Numbered from the stretch's first letter, positions 46,768 to 55,916 are shown. The stretch: 64,000 nt of DNA from Marinilabiliaceae bacterium (GCA_016342595.1 JAEINY010000002.1:1-64000); one strand, 5' to 3'. The notes: generated by a model from the sequence alone, not told the origin. Program-made: numbers and translations.

Positions 46768-47313
46768 ATGAAGGATTTGTCGATGCACATTATGGATATT
46801 GTTCAAAACTCAGTGCGAGGGAAAGCGCATTTGGTGCAAGTGACAATAGTTGAAAAAGGCGAAGATTTGATCATTCATGTGGAAGATGATGGAACGGGAA
46901 TGGATGCGGAAACGCTAGCGAAAGTAACCGACCCGTTTTTTACATCGCGTACCACTCGAAAAGTTGGATTAGGCATTCCGCTAATTAAACAGAATGCAGA
47001 GCAAACGGATGGGAAGTTAGATCTTACTTCAGAGTTGGGGAAAGGTACCATATTGAGAGCGATATTCGGACGCTATCATATTGACCGACCACCAATGGGT
47101 GATATTCCTGGTACAATGGCTCAGTTAATCTCTGGAAATTCGGAACTGGACTTTGTGTTTAGCTATGAGAAAGATGGGGAAACCTATCGTTTAGATAGTC
47201 GCGAAGTGAAAGAGATTTTAGGGGATGTGGACATTCGTCTGCCCAAAGTGGCCAATTTTTTAAAACAAATGATTGACGAGAATTTAAAGGAAATTAAAGT
47301 AGAGTATAACTAA
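46768..47313 (+). CDS. HATPase_c domain protein (histidine-kinase-like ATPase, second)
   Basis: 181 residues. The GHKL ATPase starts MHIMDIVQNSVRGKAHLVQV, with VEDDGTGMDAETL as G1 and DPFFTSRTTRKVGLGIPLIK as F/G2 box, more like a histidine-kinase catalytic domain than RsbW. There is no DHp domain or receiver. A ~70-residue tail (YEKDGETYRLDSREVKEILG) follows. It is the last regulatory-type gene before the second hydrogenase. Confidence 0.85.
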   Translation: MKDLSMHIMDIVQNSVRGKAHLVQVTIVEKGEDLIIHVEDDGTGMDAETLAKVTDPFFTSRTTRKVGLGIPLIKQNAEQTDGKLDLTSELGKGTILRAIFGRYHIDRPPMGDIPGTMAQLISGNSELDFVFSYEKDGETYRLDSREVKEILGDVDIRLPKVANFLKQMIDENLKEIKVEYN

Positions 47314-47349
47314 TTAAGAAAGTTAATAATTAACTAATAACCAATCGCT

Positions 47350-47757
47350 ATGACAAAAGTAAAATCGCTTAACGACCTCAAGAAGATGAGGGAGGAGCTG
47401 CAAGCTAAGGTGACGTTGCGCGAAAAAAGTGACCATCCTGATAAGTTGGTTCAGGTGAAGGTTTCGATGGCTACCTGCGGAATTGCATCAGGTGCTAAAG
47501 AAATCATGAACTACTTTATTGAGGAGTTGGATCATCGTGCCGTTGAAGCCATCGTAACTCAAACGGGTTGTATGGGTTTCTGTCATGCTGAACCAACCAT
47601 TGAAGTTATTTTGCCGGGTGAGGCATCTGTTGTTTTTGGTCATGTTGACATTAAAAGGGCTGATGAAATCATTGAAAAATACATCAAAGGTGGTGAGCTG
47701 GTGGATGGAATCATCCCGGTAAATTATGAAACCGTTAAAGAGAACAAAAACGAATAG
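47350..47757 (+). CDS. (2Fe-2S) ferredoxin-like accessory subunit of the second hydrogenase
   Basis: 135 residues. After a ~35-residue helical start, a thioredoxin-like domain carries cluster ligands in MATCGIASGAKEI and QTGCMGFCHAEPTIEV; the first pair has one fewer obvious cysteine than NuoE. It is found just upstream of hydB in many [FeFe] hydrogenase operons. It lies 12 nt before hydB. Confidence 0.83.
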   Translation: MTKVKSLNDLKKMREELQAKVTLREKSDHPDKLVQVKVSMATCGIASGAKEIMNYFIEELDHRAVEAIVTQTGCMGFCHAEPTIEVILPGEASVVFGHVDIKRADEIIEKYIKGGELVDGIIPVNYETVKENKNE

Positions 47758-47769
47758 TTTTTTTACGCT

Positions 47770-49563
47770 ATGGCTAAATATAAAAATCATATCCTGGTAT
47801 GTGGTGGCACGGGGTGTCGTGCGTCGCAAGGAGAAGAGATTGTGCAAAACCTGAACCAGACCATCGAGGATAATGGATTGGAAAGTGAAGTTCAGGTCGT
47901 AAGAACCGGTTGTTTCGGTTTTTGTGAAAAAGGTCCTGTCGTGAAGATGGTACCTGATAACACATTTTATGTGCACGTAACACCTGAAGATGCTGGTGAA
48001 ATTGTGGCTGAGCACTTGATTAAGGGGCGCCAGGTTGAGCGTCTGTTATATATTGATCCGGAAACCAACCAGGTTGTTTCGGAATCAAAAGACATGGGTT
48101 TTTACAAAAAGCAAATTCGGATTGCTTTGCGTAATTGTGGATTCATCAATCCTGAAAATATTGATGAGTACATTGCCCGTGAGGGTTATGCTGCCCTTGG
48201 TAAAGCATTAACAGAGATGTCTCCTGAAGAAGTGATCAAAGTGATCATGGACTCCGGCTTGCGTGGTCGTGGGGGAGGTGGATTCCCAACTGGGTTGAAA
48301 TGGGAATTGACACGTAAGGAAACAGCAGATCAAAAATATGTAGTCTGTAATGCTGATGAGGGTGACCCGGGTGCATTTATGGATCGTTCCATCCTGGAAG
48401 GTGATCCGCATGCTGTATTAGAAGCCATGGCGATCAATGGTTACTGTACAGGTGCTGATAAAGGGGTGATCTACATTCGTGCAGAGTATCCTTTGGCCAT
48501 AACGCGTTTGAAAATTGCCATTGAACAAGCGCGTGAATATGATTTGTTAGGCGAAAATATCTTCGGTTCTGGTTTTAGCTTTGACGTGGAGATTCGTTAT
48601 GGTGCCGGTGCTTTTGTTTGTGGTGAAGAAACAGCCTTGATTCACTCCATGGAAGGGTTGCGTGGCGAACCGACTGTGAAACCTCCATTCCCCTCAGTAA
48701 GCGGTTACAAAGAAAAACCAACCAATGTAAATAACGTTGAGACCTATGCTAACATTCCGGTGATCTTATTGCAAGGTGCCGAATGGTTCAGTTCTATCGG
48801 TACTGAGAAAAGTAAAGGAACCAAAGTGTTCGCTTTGGCCGGTAAAGTAAATAATGTTGGTTTGATTGAAGTGCCTATGGGTACCACACTGCGCGAAGTT
48901 ATTTTTGACATCGGTGGTGGTATCAAAGATGGTAAGAAATTCAAATCTGTTCAAACAGGTGGTCCCTCAGGTGGATGTTTGACTGAGAAACACCTGGATA
49001 TTCCAATTGATTACGATAGTCTGTTGGCCTGTGGTTCCATGATGGGATCAGGTGGTATGATTGTGATGGACGAAGATGATTGCATGGTATCAATGGCCAA
49101 ATTCTACCTCGACTTTACAGTTGAAGAGTCCTGTGGAAAATGTGCCCCTTGTCGGATCGGTAATAAGCGTTTGTATGAGATGCTGGAAAAAATAACCGAA
49201 GGAAAAGGTACCATCGAAGATTTAGCTCGCTTAAGAAACTTGAGTGGTGTGATTAAAGACACTTCTCTTTGTGGTTTGGGACAAACATCTCCTAACCCGG
49301 TGTTGTCAACCATGGACAATTTTTGGGAAGAGTATGAAGCTCACGTGAAGGATGGTCAGTGTCCGGCTGGTCAGTGTAAAGCATTAATGCAATACACCAT
49401 TAGTGATGAGAAATGTGTCGGTTGTACTCTGTGTTCACGCGTTTGTCCGGTAGATGCCATCACTGGTGATAAAAAAGCAGCTCATGTGATTGATCAGGCT
49501 ATCTGTATCAAGTGTGGCGCTTGTATGGAGAAATGTAAATTTGGCGCCATCACAGTGCAGTAA
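47770..49563 (+). CDS. hydB: HydB, NADH/FMN subunit of the second [FeFe] hydrogenase (bifurcation type)
   Basis: 597 residues: N-terminal thioredoxin-like [2Fe-2S] domain (CGGTGCRASQ, GCFGFCEKGP), FMN loop LRGRGGGGFPTGLKWE, NADH motif GAGAFVCGEETALIHSMEG, [4Fe-4S] site ESCGKCAPCRIG, and two C-terminal [4Fe-4S] clusters (CVGCTLCSRVCP and CIKCGACMEKCK). This full domain set matches HydB of electron-bifurcating HydABC enzymes such as that of Thermotoga maritima, which couple NADH plus reduced ferredoxin to H2. Compare the short NuoF at 35893-37074. Confidence 0.93.
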   Translation: MAKYKNHILVCGGTGCRASQGEEIVQNLNQTIEDNGLESEVQVVRTGCFGFCEKGPVVKMVPDNTFYVHVTPEDAGEIVAEHLIKGRQVERLLYIDPETNQVVSESKDMGFYKKQIRIALRNCGFINPENIDEYIAREGYAALGKALTEMSPEEVIKVIMDSGLRGRGGGGFPTGLKWELTRKETADQKYVVCNADEGDPGAFMDRSILEGDPHAVLEAMAINGYCTGADKGVIYIRAEYPLAITRLKIAIEQAREYDLLGENIFGSGFSFDVEIRYGAGAFVCGEETALIHSMEGLRGEPTVKPPFPSVSGYKEKPTNVNNVETYANIPVILLQGAEWFSSIGTEKSKGTKVFALAGKVNNVGLIEVPMGTTLREVIFDIGGGIKDGKKFKSVQTGGPSGGCLTEKHLDIPIDYDSLLACGSMMGSGGMIVMDEDDCMVSMAKFYLDFTVEESCGKCAPCRIGNKRLYEMLEKITEGKGTIEDLARLRNLSGVIKDTSLCGLGQTSPNPVLSTMDNFWEEYEAHVKDGQCPAGQCKALMQYTISDEKCVGCTLCSRVCPVDAITGDKKAAHVIDQAICIKCGACMEKCKFGAITVQ

Positions 49564-49602
49564 TCACTTAGAACTAGTTTTGAACAGTAAATTGATAAGA
49601 GA

Positions 49603-51369
49603 ATGGAAATCGTTCAAATAACCATAGATAATAAACCGGTAGTTGTCGAAAAAGAAACTACCATTCTGGAAGCAGCCAAGTCTATTGGGATTAATATTCC
49701 CAGCTTGTGCTACATGAAGCTGGAGGATACCAATTTCGAGAACAAACCAGGCGGTTGTCGGGTGTGTGTTGTGGAGGTGGAAGGGCGTCGTAATCTGGCA
49801 CCGGCTTGTAAGCAAAAGTGTGAAGAGGGTATGGTCGTGAATACGCATTCGGTGCGTGTGATCAATGCCCGTCGTACGGTGATGGAGCTGATTTTGTCAG
49901 ATCATCCCTTCGACTGTTTAATTTGTGCTAAATCGGGTGAGTGTGAGCTTCAAACACTGGCTCAGGATTTAGGAATACGTGATGTTCATTATAGAGGAGA
50001 GCAGTCACATTACAAAGGCGATGAGTCACCGGCTATAATCCGTGATATGGATAAGTGTATCATGTGTCGTCGCTGTGAAACAGCTTGTAACGAGGTACAG
50101 ACCGTTGGTGTGCTTTCTGCCATCAATCGTGGATTTGAATCTGTTGTGGCTCCGGCCTTCGAAATGGATCTGGATCACTCTACCTGTACTTTCTGTGGTC
50201 AGTGTGTGGCTGTTTGTCCAACAGGTGCTTTAACCGAGCGTGACAGTACCTGGAAAGTGATGGATGCCATCGTTGATCCAACTAAAACAGTGATCGTTCA
50301 GACTGCCCCTGCCGTGCGTGCCGCTTTAGGTGAATCATTTGGTATGGAAGCTGGTTCATTGGTAACCGGTAAAATGGTGTCTGCTTTGCGTAAATTAGGT
50401 TTCGATCATGTATTCGATACTGACTTTGCTGCCGATTTAACCATCATGGAGGAGGGTACTGAATTGTTAGGTCGTTTAGGTAAATTCCTGGCCGGTGATA
50501 AAGATGCTAACTTACCAATCCTGACCTCTTGTTGTCCGGCATGGGTGAATTTCTTTGAGTACAACTTCCCTGAGATGAAAGATGTGCCATCTACCGCTAA
50601 GTCGCCTCAACAGATGTTTGGTGCCATTGCTAAAACATACCTGGCTGATAAATTGGGTAAAAAACGTGAAGATGTAGTGGTTGTTTCGGTAATGCCTTGT
50701 TTGGCTAAGAAATACGAGTGTTCACGTGATGAATTCAAAACAGATGGTGATCCGGAAGTTAACTTGTCGATCTCAACACGTGAGTTGGCGCAGATGATCC
50801 GTAATGCTAACTTGAATTTCGCGTCATTAGCTGATGAGGATTTCGATCAGCCAATGGGTGAGTCAACAGGTGCATCTGTGATCTTTGGTACAACAGGTGG
50901 TGTAATTGAAGCTGCTGTGCGTACGGCTTACGAAGTGCATACTCAAAAAACATTGGAAAGAGTGGATTTTGAAGAGCTGCGTGGTATGGAAGGTATTCGC
51001 CAGGCGACCATCGACTTTGATGGTTTGCCAATTAAAATTGGTATCGCTCACGGCTTAGGAAATGCCCGTAAGTTACTGGAAGACATTAAAGCTGGTAAAT
51101 CAGAATTTCATGCTATTGAAATCATGGCATGTCCTGGTGGATGTATTGGTGGTGGCGGTCAGCCTTATCACCACGGAAATGTTGAGGTCTTGAAAAAACG
51201 TCAGCGTGCCATCTACGAAGAGGACCGTAATAAAGTGTTGCGTAAGTCGCATGAGAATCCCTTCATTACAAAACTATATGAAGAGTTCCTGGGCGAGCCT
51301 TGTGGACACAAATCACATGAATTATTACACACGCATTATTTCGATAAGAAAAAGAAGATTGAAATTTAA
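49603..51369 (+). CDS. hydA: [FeFe] hydrogenase catalytic subunit HydA (second)
   Basis: 588 residues: [2Fe-2S] domain (CRVCVVEVEGRR region), His-ligated cluster (DHPFDCLICAKSGEC), two ferredoxin clusters (CIMCRRCETAC, CTFCGQCVAVC), the H-cluster domain and the small-subunit tail. H-cluster motifs are canonical: L1 TSCCPAW (C310, C311), L2 VMPCLAKKYE (C366), L3 EIMACPGGCIGGGGQP (C510, C514). It is therefore a fully competent group A enzyme. A 140-nt repeat-containing spacer separates it from its NuoE-like subunit. Confidence 0.95.
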   Translation: MEIVQITIDNKPVVVEKETTILEAAKSIGINIPSLCYMKLEDTNFENKPGGCRVCVVEVEGRRNLAPACKQKCEEGMVVNTHSVRVINARRTVMELILSDHPFDCLICAKSGECELQTLAQDLGIRDVHYRGEQSHYKGDESPAIIRDMDKCIMCRRCETACNEVQTVGVLSAINRGFESVVAPAFEMDLDHSTCTFCGQCVAVCPTGALTERDSTWKVMDAIVDPTKTVIVQTAPAVRAALGESFGMEAGSLVTGKMVSALRKLGFDHVFDTDFAADLTIMEEGTELLGRLGKFLAGDKDANLPILTSCCPAWVNFFEYNFPEMKDVPSTAKSPQQMFGAIAKTYLADKLGKKREDVVVVSVMPCLAKKYECSRDEFKTDGDPEVNLSISTRELAQMIRNANLNFASLADEDFDQPMGESTGASVIFGTTGGVIEAAVRTAYEVHTQKTLERVDFEELRGMEGIRQATIDFDGLPIKIGIAHGLGNARKLLEDIKAGKSEFHAIEIMACPGGCIGGGGQPYHHGNVEVLKKRQRAIYEEDRNKVLRKSHENPFITKLYEEFLGEPCGHKSHELLHTHYFDKKKKIEI

Positions 51370-51378
51370 TTTAAAGTA

Positions 51379-51480
51379 TCAAGATCCAAGTCTCAAGACT
51401 CAAGATCCAAATTCTAAGACCATTTGGGTACCTGAAGCTTGAAGCTTGATCTCTTGGAGCTTGGAATAGAGCTTGATATT
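51379..51480. repeat. fold-back repeat between hydA and hydC
   Basis: A 21-nt unit beginning TCAAGATCCAA is repeated directly (51379-51399 and 51400-51420), and the following half (51441-51480, CTTGATCTCTTGGAGCTTGGA-like text) is its approximate inverse complement. The transcript could fold into a long imperfect hairpin with its apex near 51425-51435. Confidence 0.65.
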
Positions 51481-51509
51481 TGAATCTTTTGTCTTAAAAT
51501 GATAACAAA

Positions 51510-51983
51510 ATGGCAGATATAAAATTACCCGCAATTAAGGTAGATGAGCTGAAAGAGGTCTGTAAAAAGTTCAACCACGAAGGTGGTGAGCTGATCAATG
51601 TCCTTCATGCGGCTCAGGAATTGTTTGGTTACTTGCCTGCTGAAGTGCAGGAATTGGTAGCTGATCAATTGAACGTTTCCATTGCTCATGTATATGGTGT
51701 CGTTACATTCTATTCATTCTTCTCCATGATTCCCAAAGGCGAGCATCCTATCTCTGTTTGTATGGGAACCGCTTGTTATGTACGTGGAGCCGAAAACGTA
51801 TTGGACGAGTTCAAGCGTTTGTTGAAAGTGAAAACCGGTGAAACAACTCCTGACGGCAAGTTTTCTGTGAGTAGCCTGCGTTGTGTAGGTGCTTGTGGAT
51901 TGGCCCCCGTGGTAACCGTTGGCGAAAAAGTTTATGGCCGTGTAGCTCCTGAGGATGTAAAAGGTATTCTCGAAGAGTATTAA
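51510..51983 (+). CDS. hydC: HydC, NuoE-like [2Fe-2S] subunit of the second hydrogenase
   Basis: 157 residues. The helical N-terminus (HAAQELFGYLPAEVQELVAD, VYGVVTFYSFF) precedes a [2Fe-2S] domain with ligands in CMGTACYVRG and CVGACGLAPVV. It completes the HydABC trimer. In most HydABC operons this subunit comes first; here it is last, behind a repeat element. A strong terminator follows. Confidence 0.92.
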   Translation: MADIKLPAIKVDELKEVCKKFNHEGGELINVLHAAQELFGYLPAEVQELVADQLNVSIAHVYGVVTFYSFFSMIPKGEHPISVCMGTACYVRGAENVLDEFKRLLKVKTGETTPDGKFSVSSLRCVGACGLAPVVTVGEKVYGRVAPEDVKGILEEY

Positions 51984-52006
51984 TAAATTCCTATACATAG
52001 TCATTA

Positions 52007-52038
52007 AACCGCTTCATTTTATGGAGCGGTTTTTTTTT
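52007..52038 (+). terminator. terminator of the second hydrogenase operon
   Basis: AAACCGCT pairs with AGCGGTTT across an 11-nt loop and runs into nine T. Confidence 0.85.
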
Positions 52039-52135
52039 ATGATTTTTTATGAATCTCAGATGTAACAAAGTAGCATTCCCTTTGTAAAAGGGCCTTATGG
52101 GAACAGTTATAACGAGATACATTGAAAAAGTCAAC

Positions 52136-53917
52136 ATGAAAAATTTCACTTTAAAACAGCGATTCATATTATTATTGGCCATATTATTGGTGGCATTTAC
52201 GGCCATTGGATCGTTTACCTATCTATCGTTTCAAAAAATTGCATACATTAATCAAGTAGGAGATTGGGTGCAGGATCTGGAGACTAATATGTTGGAGCTA
52301 CGGCAAAGCGAAAAAGATTTTGTTGCCAGAACAATTACTGATCCTGATTTTTATATAACGGGGGAAAGCCAATATACTACAAGCTTTAAAGATGGTATTC
52401 TGGAGGCCGGTAATGTTTGTATGCAGCTTCTGGCGTCTGGAACCATCAGTGAAGAAGAGGCCAGAGAGGTGGCACTTATTCAATCTTATTTGACCGAATA
52501 TGAGGAGAAATTCTTAAGTATTCAGCAAGTTTATAAAGCACTGGGTTATAAAAATTGGGGTTTGATCGGAGAGATGAGAACTTTCATTCATGAGGTGGAG
52601 TCTGAGGTAAAGGCTCTGGGTTTAGATAGGGCTCAGGTGCATATGTTAGCCTTGCGTCGTAGCGAAAAAGATTTTCTTTTAAGAAAGGATTTGGTCTACA
52701 AAGAGAATTTTACCACTGAGCTGAATCGTTTTTATCAGACCTTGAGCCGGCTTCGGCTTTCTTCTATTCAAAAAGAAAGTATTAAAAACTCATTAGAAAA
52801 TTATAGTAATGGCTTTTACAATCTTATTGATGGTAAGATCCGAATTGGACTGACTGAGGATACCGGTTTGATGGGGGAAATGAGAGCGGTTATACATCAG
52901 GTTGAACCCTTGGTGATGCATGTTCACGATCAGGTAAAAATGATGGCATCGGATGCTCGTCGAAGAGCTATGATAACGTTATTCACTTTTTTTGTACTGG
53001 GTTCTATACTGGTGATGGGCATTGTTATATTGATTGTACGACAGGTGTTCAAGCAACTGGGGGGCGACCCAAGGGACGTAGCCAGACTGGCTGAAGAAAT
53101 TGCGCAGGGTAATTTAGCGATGGATAGGGTAACGGATAAAAATCATCTGGGGGTTATGAAGTCGATGGTGGAGATGAGCAATAAGTTGAAGGAGATGATT
53201 TCGTTAATTTTGAGTAGTTCTGATGAAATTGTGGCAGCAGGTAAACAGTTGAACCGAACTTCGGAGCAAATATCTCAGAGTGCCACTGAACAGGCTTCCG
53301 GGGTGGAGGAAATTTCTTCTACCGTGGAGGAAATAAATAGCAATATTCATCAGAACAATCAAAATGCAAAGCAAACGCATGGTATTGCTCAATCCGCAAG
53401 TGATGGCATCAATCGGGTGAATACCCAATCGATACAGGCATTAGACGCTAATCGTTTAATTGTGGAAAAAATTCAGGTGATTAATGACATTGCTATGCAA
53501 ACCAATATTTTGGCTTTGAACGCAGCTGTGGAAGCGGCCCGGGCTGGAGAACAAGGCAAAGGATTTGCAGTAGTCGCCGGTGAGGTTCGAAAACTGGCAG
53601 AGCGGAGCAAGGCCGCCGCAGATGACATAGTAGAGTCGGCCAATAACTCCCTGATATTGGCTGAAAATTCCAATGGGGAGTTGACCATAATGTTGCCCCA
53701 AATCGAAAGAACCACACAGTTGGTAATGGAGATAACGGTGGCTTCTCAGGAACAGCAGAGTGGGGTGGAGCAAGTGAACAATGCCATTCAGCAACTGAAC
53801 ATGGCCACCCAGGAAAATGCATCCGTATCCGAAGAGATGGCCGCCAGTTCGAAGGAGCTGGAAGAGCAGGCCATTCGCTTAAAAGAGCTGGTGTCTTACT
53901 TTAAAATTGAGGATTGA
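52136..53917 (+). CDS. methyl-accepting chemotaxis protein with HBM sensor domain
   Basis: About 593 residues from the ATG at 52136 (an ATG at 52097 adds 13 residues; the later start begins directly before TM1). TM1 is [20 protein letters not shown]. The periplasmic part has two helical-bundle units each with the HBM-type text [11 protein letters not shown] and [15 protein letters not shown]2 ([20 protein letters not shown]) leads to a HAMP-like linker and a signalling domain whose hairpin tip reads [20 protein letters not shown]. There is no C-terminal CheR/CheB pentapeptide. HBM domains in other bacteria bind small organic acids or amines; the ligand here is unknown. A CCCTTTgtaAAAGGG hairpin (52078-52092) precedes it. 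Confidence 0.9.
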   Translation: MKNFTLKQRFILLLAILLVAFTAIGSFTYLSFQKIAYINQVGDWVQDLETNMLELRQSEKDFVARTITDPDFYITGESQYTTSFKDGILEAGNVCMQLLASGTISEEEAREVALIQSYLTEYEEKFLSIQQVYKALGYKNWGLIGEMRTFIHEVESEVKALGLDRAQVHMLALRRSEKDFLLRKDLVYKENFTTELNRFYQTLSRLRLSSIQKESIKNSLENYSNGFYNLIDGKIRIGLTEDTGLMGEMRAVIHQVEPLVMHVHDQVKMMASDARRRAMITLFTFFVLGSILVMGIVILIVRQVFKQLGGDPRDVARLAEEIAQGNLAMDRVTDKNHLGVMKSMVEMSNKLKEMISLILSSSDEIVAAGKQLNRTSEQISQSATEQASGVEEISSTVEEINSNIHQNNQNAKQTHGIAQSASDGINRVNTQSIQALDANRLIVEKIQVINDIAMQTNILALNAAVEAARAGEQGKGFAVVAGEVRKLAERSKAAADDIVESANNSLILAENSNGELTIMLPQIERTTQLVMEITVASQEQQSGVEQVNNAIQQLNMATQENASVSEEMAASSKELEEQAIRLKELVSYFKIED

Positions 53918-53948
53918 TAACTAATTTTGCTTTTAAACGAATAATTAT

Positions 53949-53979
53949 AGAGGGTGCCATTTTTATGCATCCTCTTTTT
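53949..53979 (+). terminator. terminator after the chemoreceptor gene
   Basis: AGAGGGTGC pairs with GCATCCTCT (one G-T wobble) and is followed by five T. The 351-nt spacer up to hydG otherwise holds two small palindromes, CGTTTCtGAAACG (54104-54116) and TTTCATgATGAAA (54147-54159), and no gene. Confidence 0.75.
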
Positions 53980-54210
53980 GTTTTATGTTCTTACAAAGCA
54001 AAGCTCTTTTATGATTATTTTAACTGTTAGCGACTAAGCTAAAATCATCAGTAGCCCGATGCTTTGAATGAATAAATAATGAAGGATTGAAAGCAAATGT
54101 TTTCGTTTCTGAAACGATTGGGTTTTCATCTTTTTTTTGAGGGCCCTTTCATGATGAAACTCATCTGTAATTATTTAGGTATTTTGATGCCTTAATTGAG
54201 TAAATTATTC

Positions 54211-54218
54211 TAAATTTG
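54211..54218 (+). promoter_or_regulatory. putative -7 box for hydG
   Basis: TAAATTTG matches TAnnTTTG, 51 nt before the hydG ATG. Upstream TTG candidates are at 12 and 24 nt, neither ideal. Confidence 0.45.
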
Positions 54219-54268
54219 AGGTGGCAATGGGAGTCAACCATTGAGAAGAAAGTCTAAAAAATCAAAGT

Positions 54269-55702
54269 ATGTCCATAATCTATCATCCAGAGCAGTACAA
54301 AATTCCGGATAAACCCAAGGAGAGTTTCATCGATCCCGATGAAATATGGGACATCCTGAATGCGCATCAAGAGCCAACACGTGAACAAGTGCGTGCTGTT
54401 ATTGCCAAAGCATTAGATAAACATCGATTAAGCCTTCAGGAAACGGCTGTTCTTGTTAACGCCAATGATCCTGAGTTAGTGCAGGAAATAAAGGATGCTG
54501 CACGGGAACTGAAAGAGCGTATATACGGGCGGCGAATTGTGTTATTTGCACCTTTGTACATCGGTAATCTCTGTATTAACGATTGTGCGTATTGTGGCTT
54601 CCGCTCCACCAATAAAAAGCAGGAGCGCCTGACGCTTGGTAAAAATGATATCATCGATCAGGTAGAAGCGCTGGAAGATGCAGGTCATAAACGTTTGATC
54701 CTCGTCTATGGCGAGCATCCCCGTTATGATGCCAGGTTCATTGCCGAATCAGTAAAGATCGTGTATGGCGTGAAGAAAGGCAATGGTGAGATTCGTCGGG
54801 TCAATATTAATGCTGCTCCCTTAGATGTTGAAGATTTTAAAACGGTGAAAGAAGCGGGTATTGGCACCTACCAAATATTCCAGGAGACCTATCATAAGGA
54901 AACCTACGAAAAAGTACACCTGGGCGGTGTGAAGAAACATTTTGACTGGCGTTTGACCGGTTTAGACCGGGCACAGGAAGCGGGAATCGACGATGTGGGG
55001 ATTGGTGCGTTATTAGGCCTGTACGACTGGCGTTTTGAAATGCTTGGATTGATACGTCATGTGAATCATTTTGAAGCGGTTTATAATGTTGGGCCTCATA
55101 CGATCTCATTCCCACGCATTAAGTCGGCTTCAGGTTTTGAAGTGGATGAGAAATACGATGTGAGTGATGAAGATTTTACCAAGTTGGTGGCCATTCTGCG
55201 TTTGGCAGTGCCTTATACGGGATTGATTTTGACCGCTCGTGAACCAGAACATATTCGTGACGAGGTTTTACAGTATGGTGTTTCCCAAATTGATGGGGGT
55301 ACCAACATTGAGCTGAAAGGGTATACGTCTGATAAAGAAGAGCAGGACCTGAATCAGGAGCAGTTTGAAATCAATGATAACCGGTCACTAAACGAAGTGA
55401 TGGAAGACCTAGTCGGAAAAGGTTATATTCCGTCTTTCTGTACGGCTTGTTATCGTTTGAATCGTACGGGCGAACATTTCATGGAATTCTCGGTACCAGG
55501 TTTTATCAAACGATTTTGCCAGCCAAATGCCATGTTAACATTGGCCGAGTATTTGGAGGATTATGCACCGGTTACCACCAAAGAAAAGGGTTATCAATTG
55601 ATTGATGATAATTTGAAAACCTATGAAGATCCTAAGTTTAAAGATAAATTAGTCGACCGTTTAGAGCGCATCAAACAAGGTGAACGCGACCTCTATTTCT
55701 AA
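54269..55702 (+). CDS. hydG: [FeFe] hydrogenase H-cluster radical SAM maturase HydG
   Basis: 477 residues. The radical SAM cysteines are in CINDCAYCGFRS (CxxxCxxC), and the C-terminal auxiliary cluster has the HydG-specific text SFCTACYRLNRTGEHFMEF with a third Cys in KRFC, which distinguishes it from the related tyrosine lyase ThiH. HydG splits tyrosine to supply CO and cyanide for the diiron site. It is monocistronic here, between two terminators. Its partners hydE and hydF are not in the window and must lie elsewhere if the two hydrogenases are active. Confidence 0.95.
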   Translation: MSIIYHPEQYKIPDKPKESFIDPDEIWDILNAHQEPTREQVRAVIAKALDKHRLSLQETAVLVNANDPELVQEIKDAARELKERIYGRRIVLFAPLYIGNLCINDCAYCGFRSTNKKQERLTLGKNDIIDQVEALEDAGHKRLILVYGEHPRYDARFIAESVKIVYGVKKGNGEIRRVNINAAPLDVEDFKTVKEAGIGTYQIFQETYHKETYEKVHLGGVKKHFDWRLTGLDRAQEAGIDDVGIGALLGLYDWRFEMLGLIRHVNHFEAVYNVGPHTISFPRIKSASGFEVDEKYDVSDEDFTKLVAILRLAVPYTGLILTAREPEHIRDEVLQYGVSQIDGGTNIELKGYTSDKEEQDLNQEQFEINDNRSLNEVMEDLVGKGYIPSFCTACYRLNRTGEHFMEFSVPGFIKRFCQPNAMLTLAEYLEDYAPVTTKEKGYQLIDDNLKTYEDPKFKDKLVDRLERIKQGERDLYF

Positions 55703-55768
55703 GGATTACTATTCAGCGGGTGACGAAAAATGTTATTCCTTAGTCACCGGCTAAATATTTGAGATATA

Positions 55769-55803
55769 AACCTGACTGGTAGTGATACCGGTCAGGTTTT
55801 TTT
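55769..55803 (+). terminator. terminator after hydG
   Basis: AACCTGACTGGTA and TACCGGTCAGGTT pair (one mismatch) around GTGA and are followed by a T-run. Confidence 0.85.
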
Positions 55804-55916
55804 ATGGAACTTACCTTATCGGATATTAAATTTTCACTTGATCCGCGCTTTTTATTTTTACTTTAACCTGTTTCATTTCATAGGCAATGAAACAAGTATG
55901 CTGATGGGCAAATTCA

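Noticed and set aside
51206-51442. A plus-strand open frame across the hydA end and the fold-back repeat.
   Set aside because: It is a shifted frame of hydA running into repeat DNA; no start signal or conservation features.
54104-54116. CGTTTCtGAAACG upstream of hydG considered as a second copy of the operator at 39802-39822.
   Set aside because: The half-sites are in the opposite orientation and have a different spacer, so a shared regulator is not supported.
54269-55702. The radical SAM protein considered as ThiH (tyrosine lyase of thiamine synthesis).
   Set aside because: The C-terminal CTACYRLNRTG motif with a third cysteine and the hydrogenase context identify HydG.
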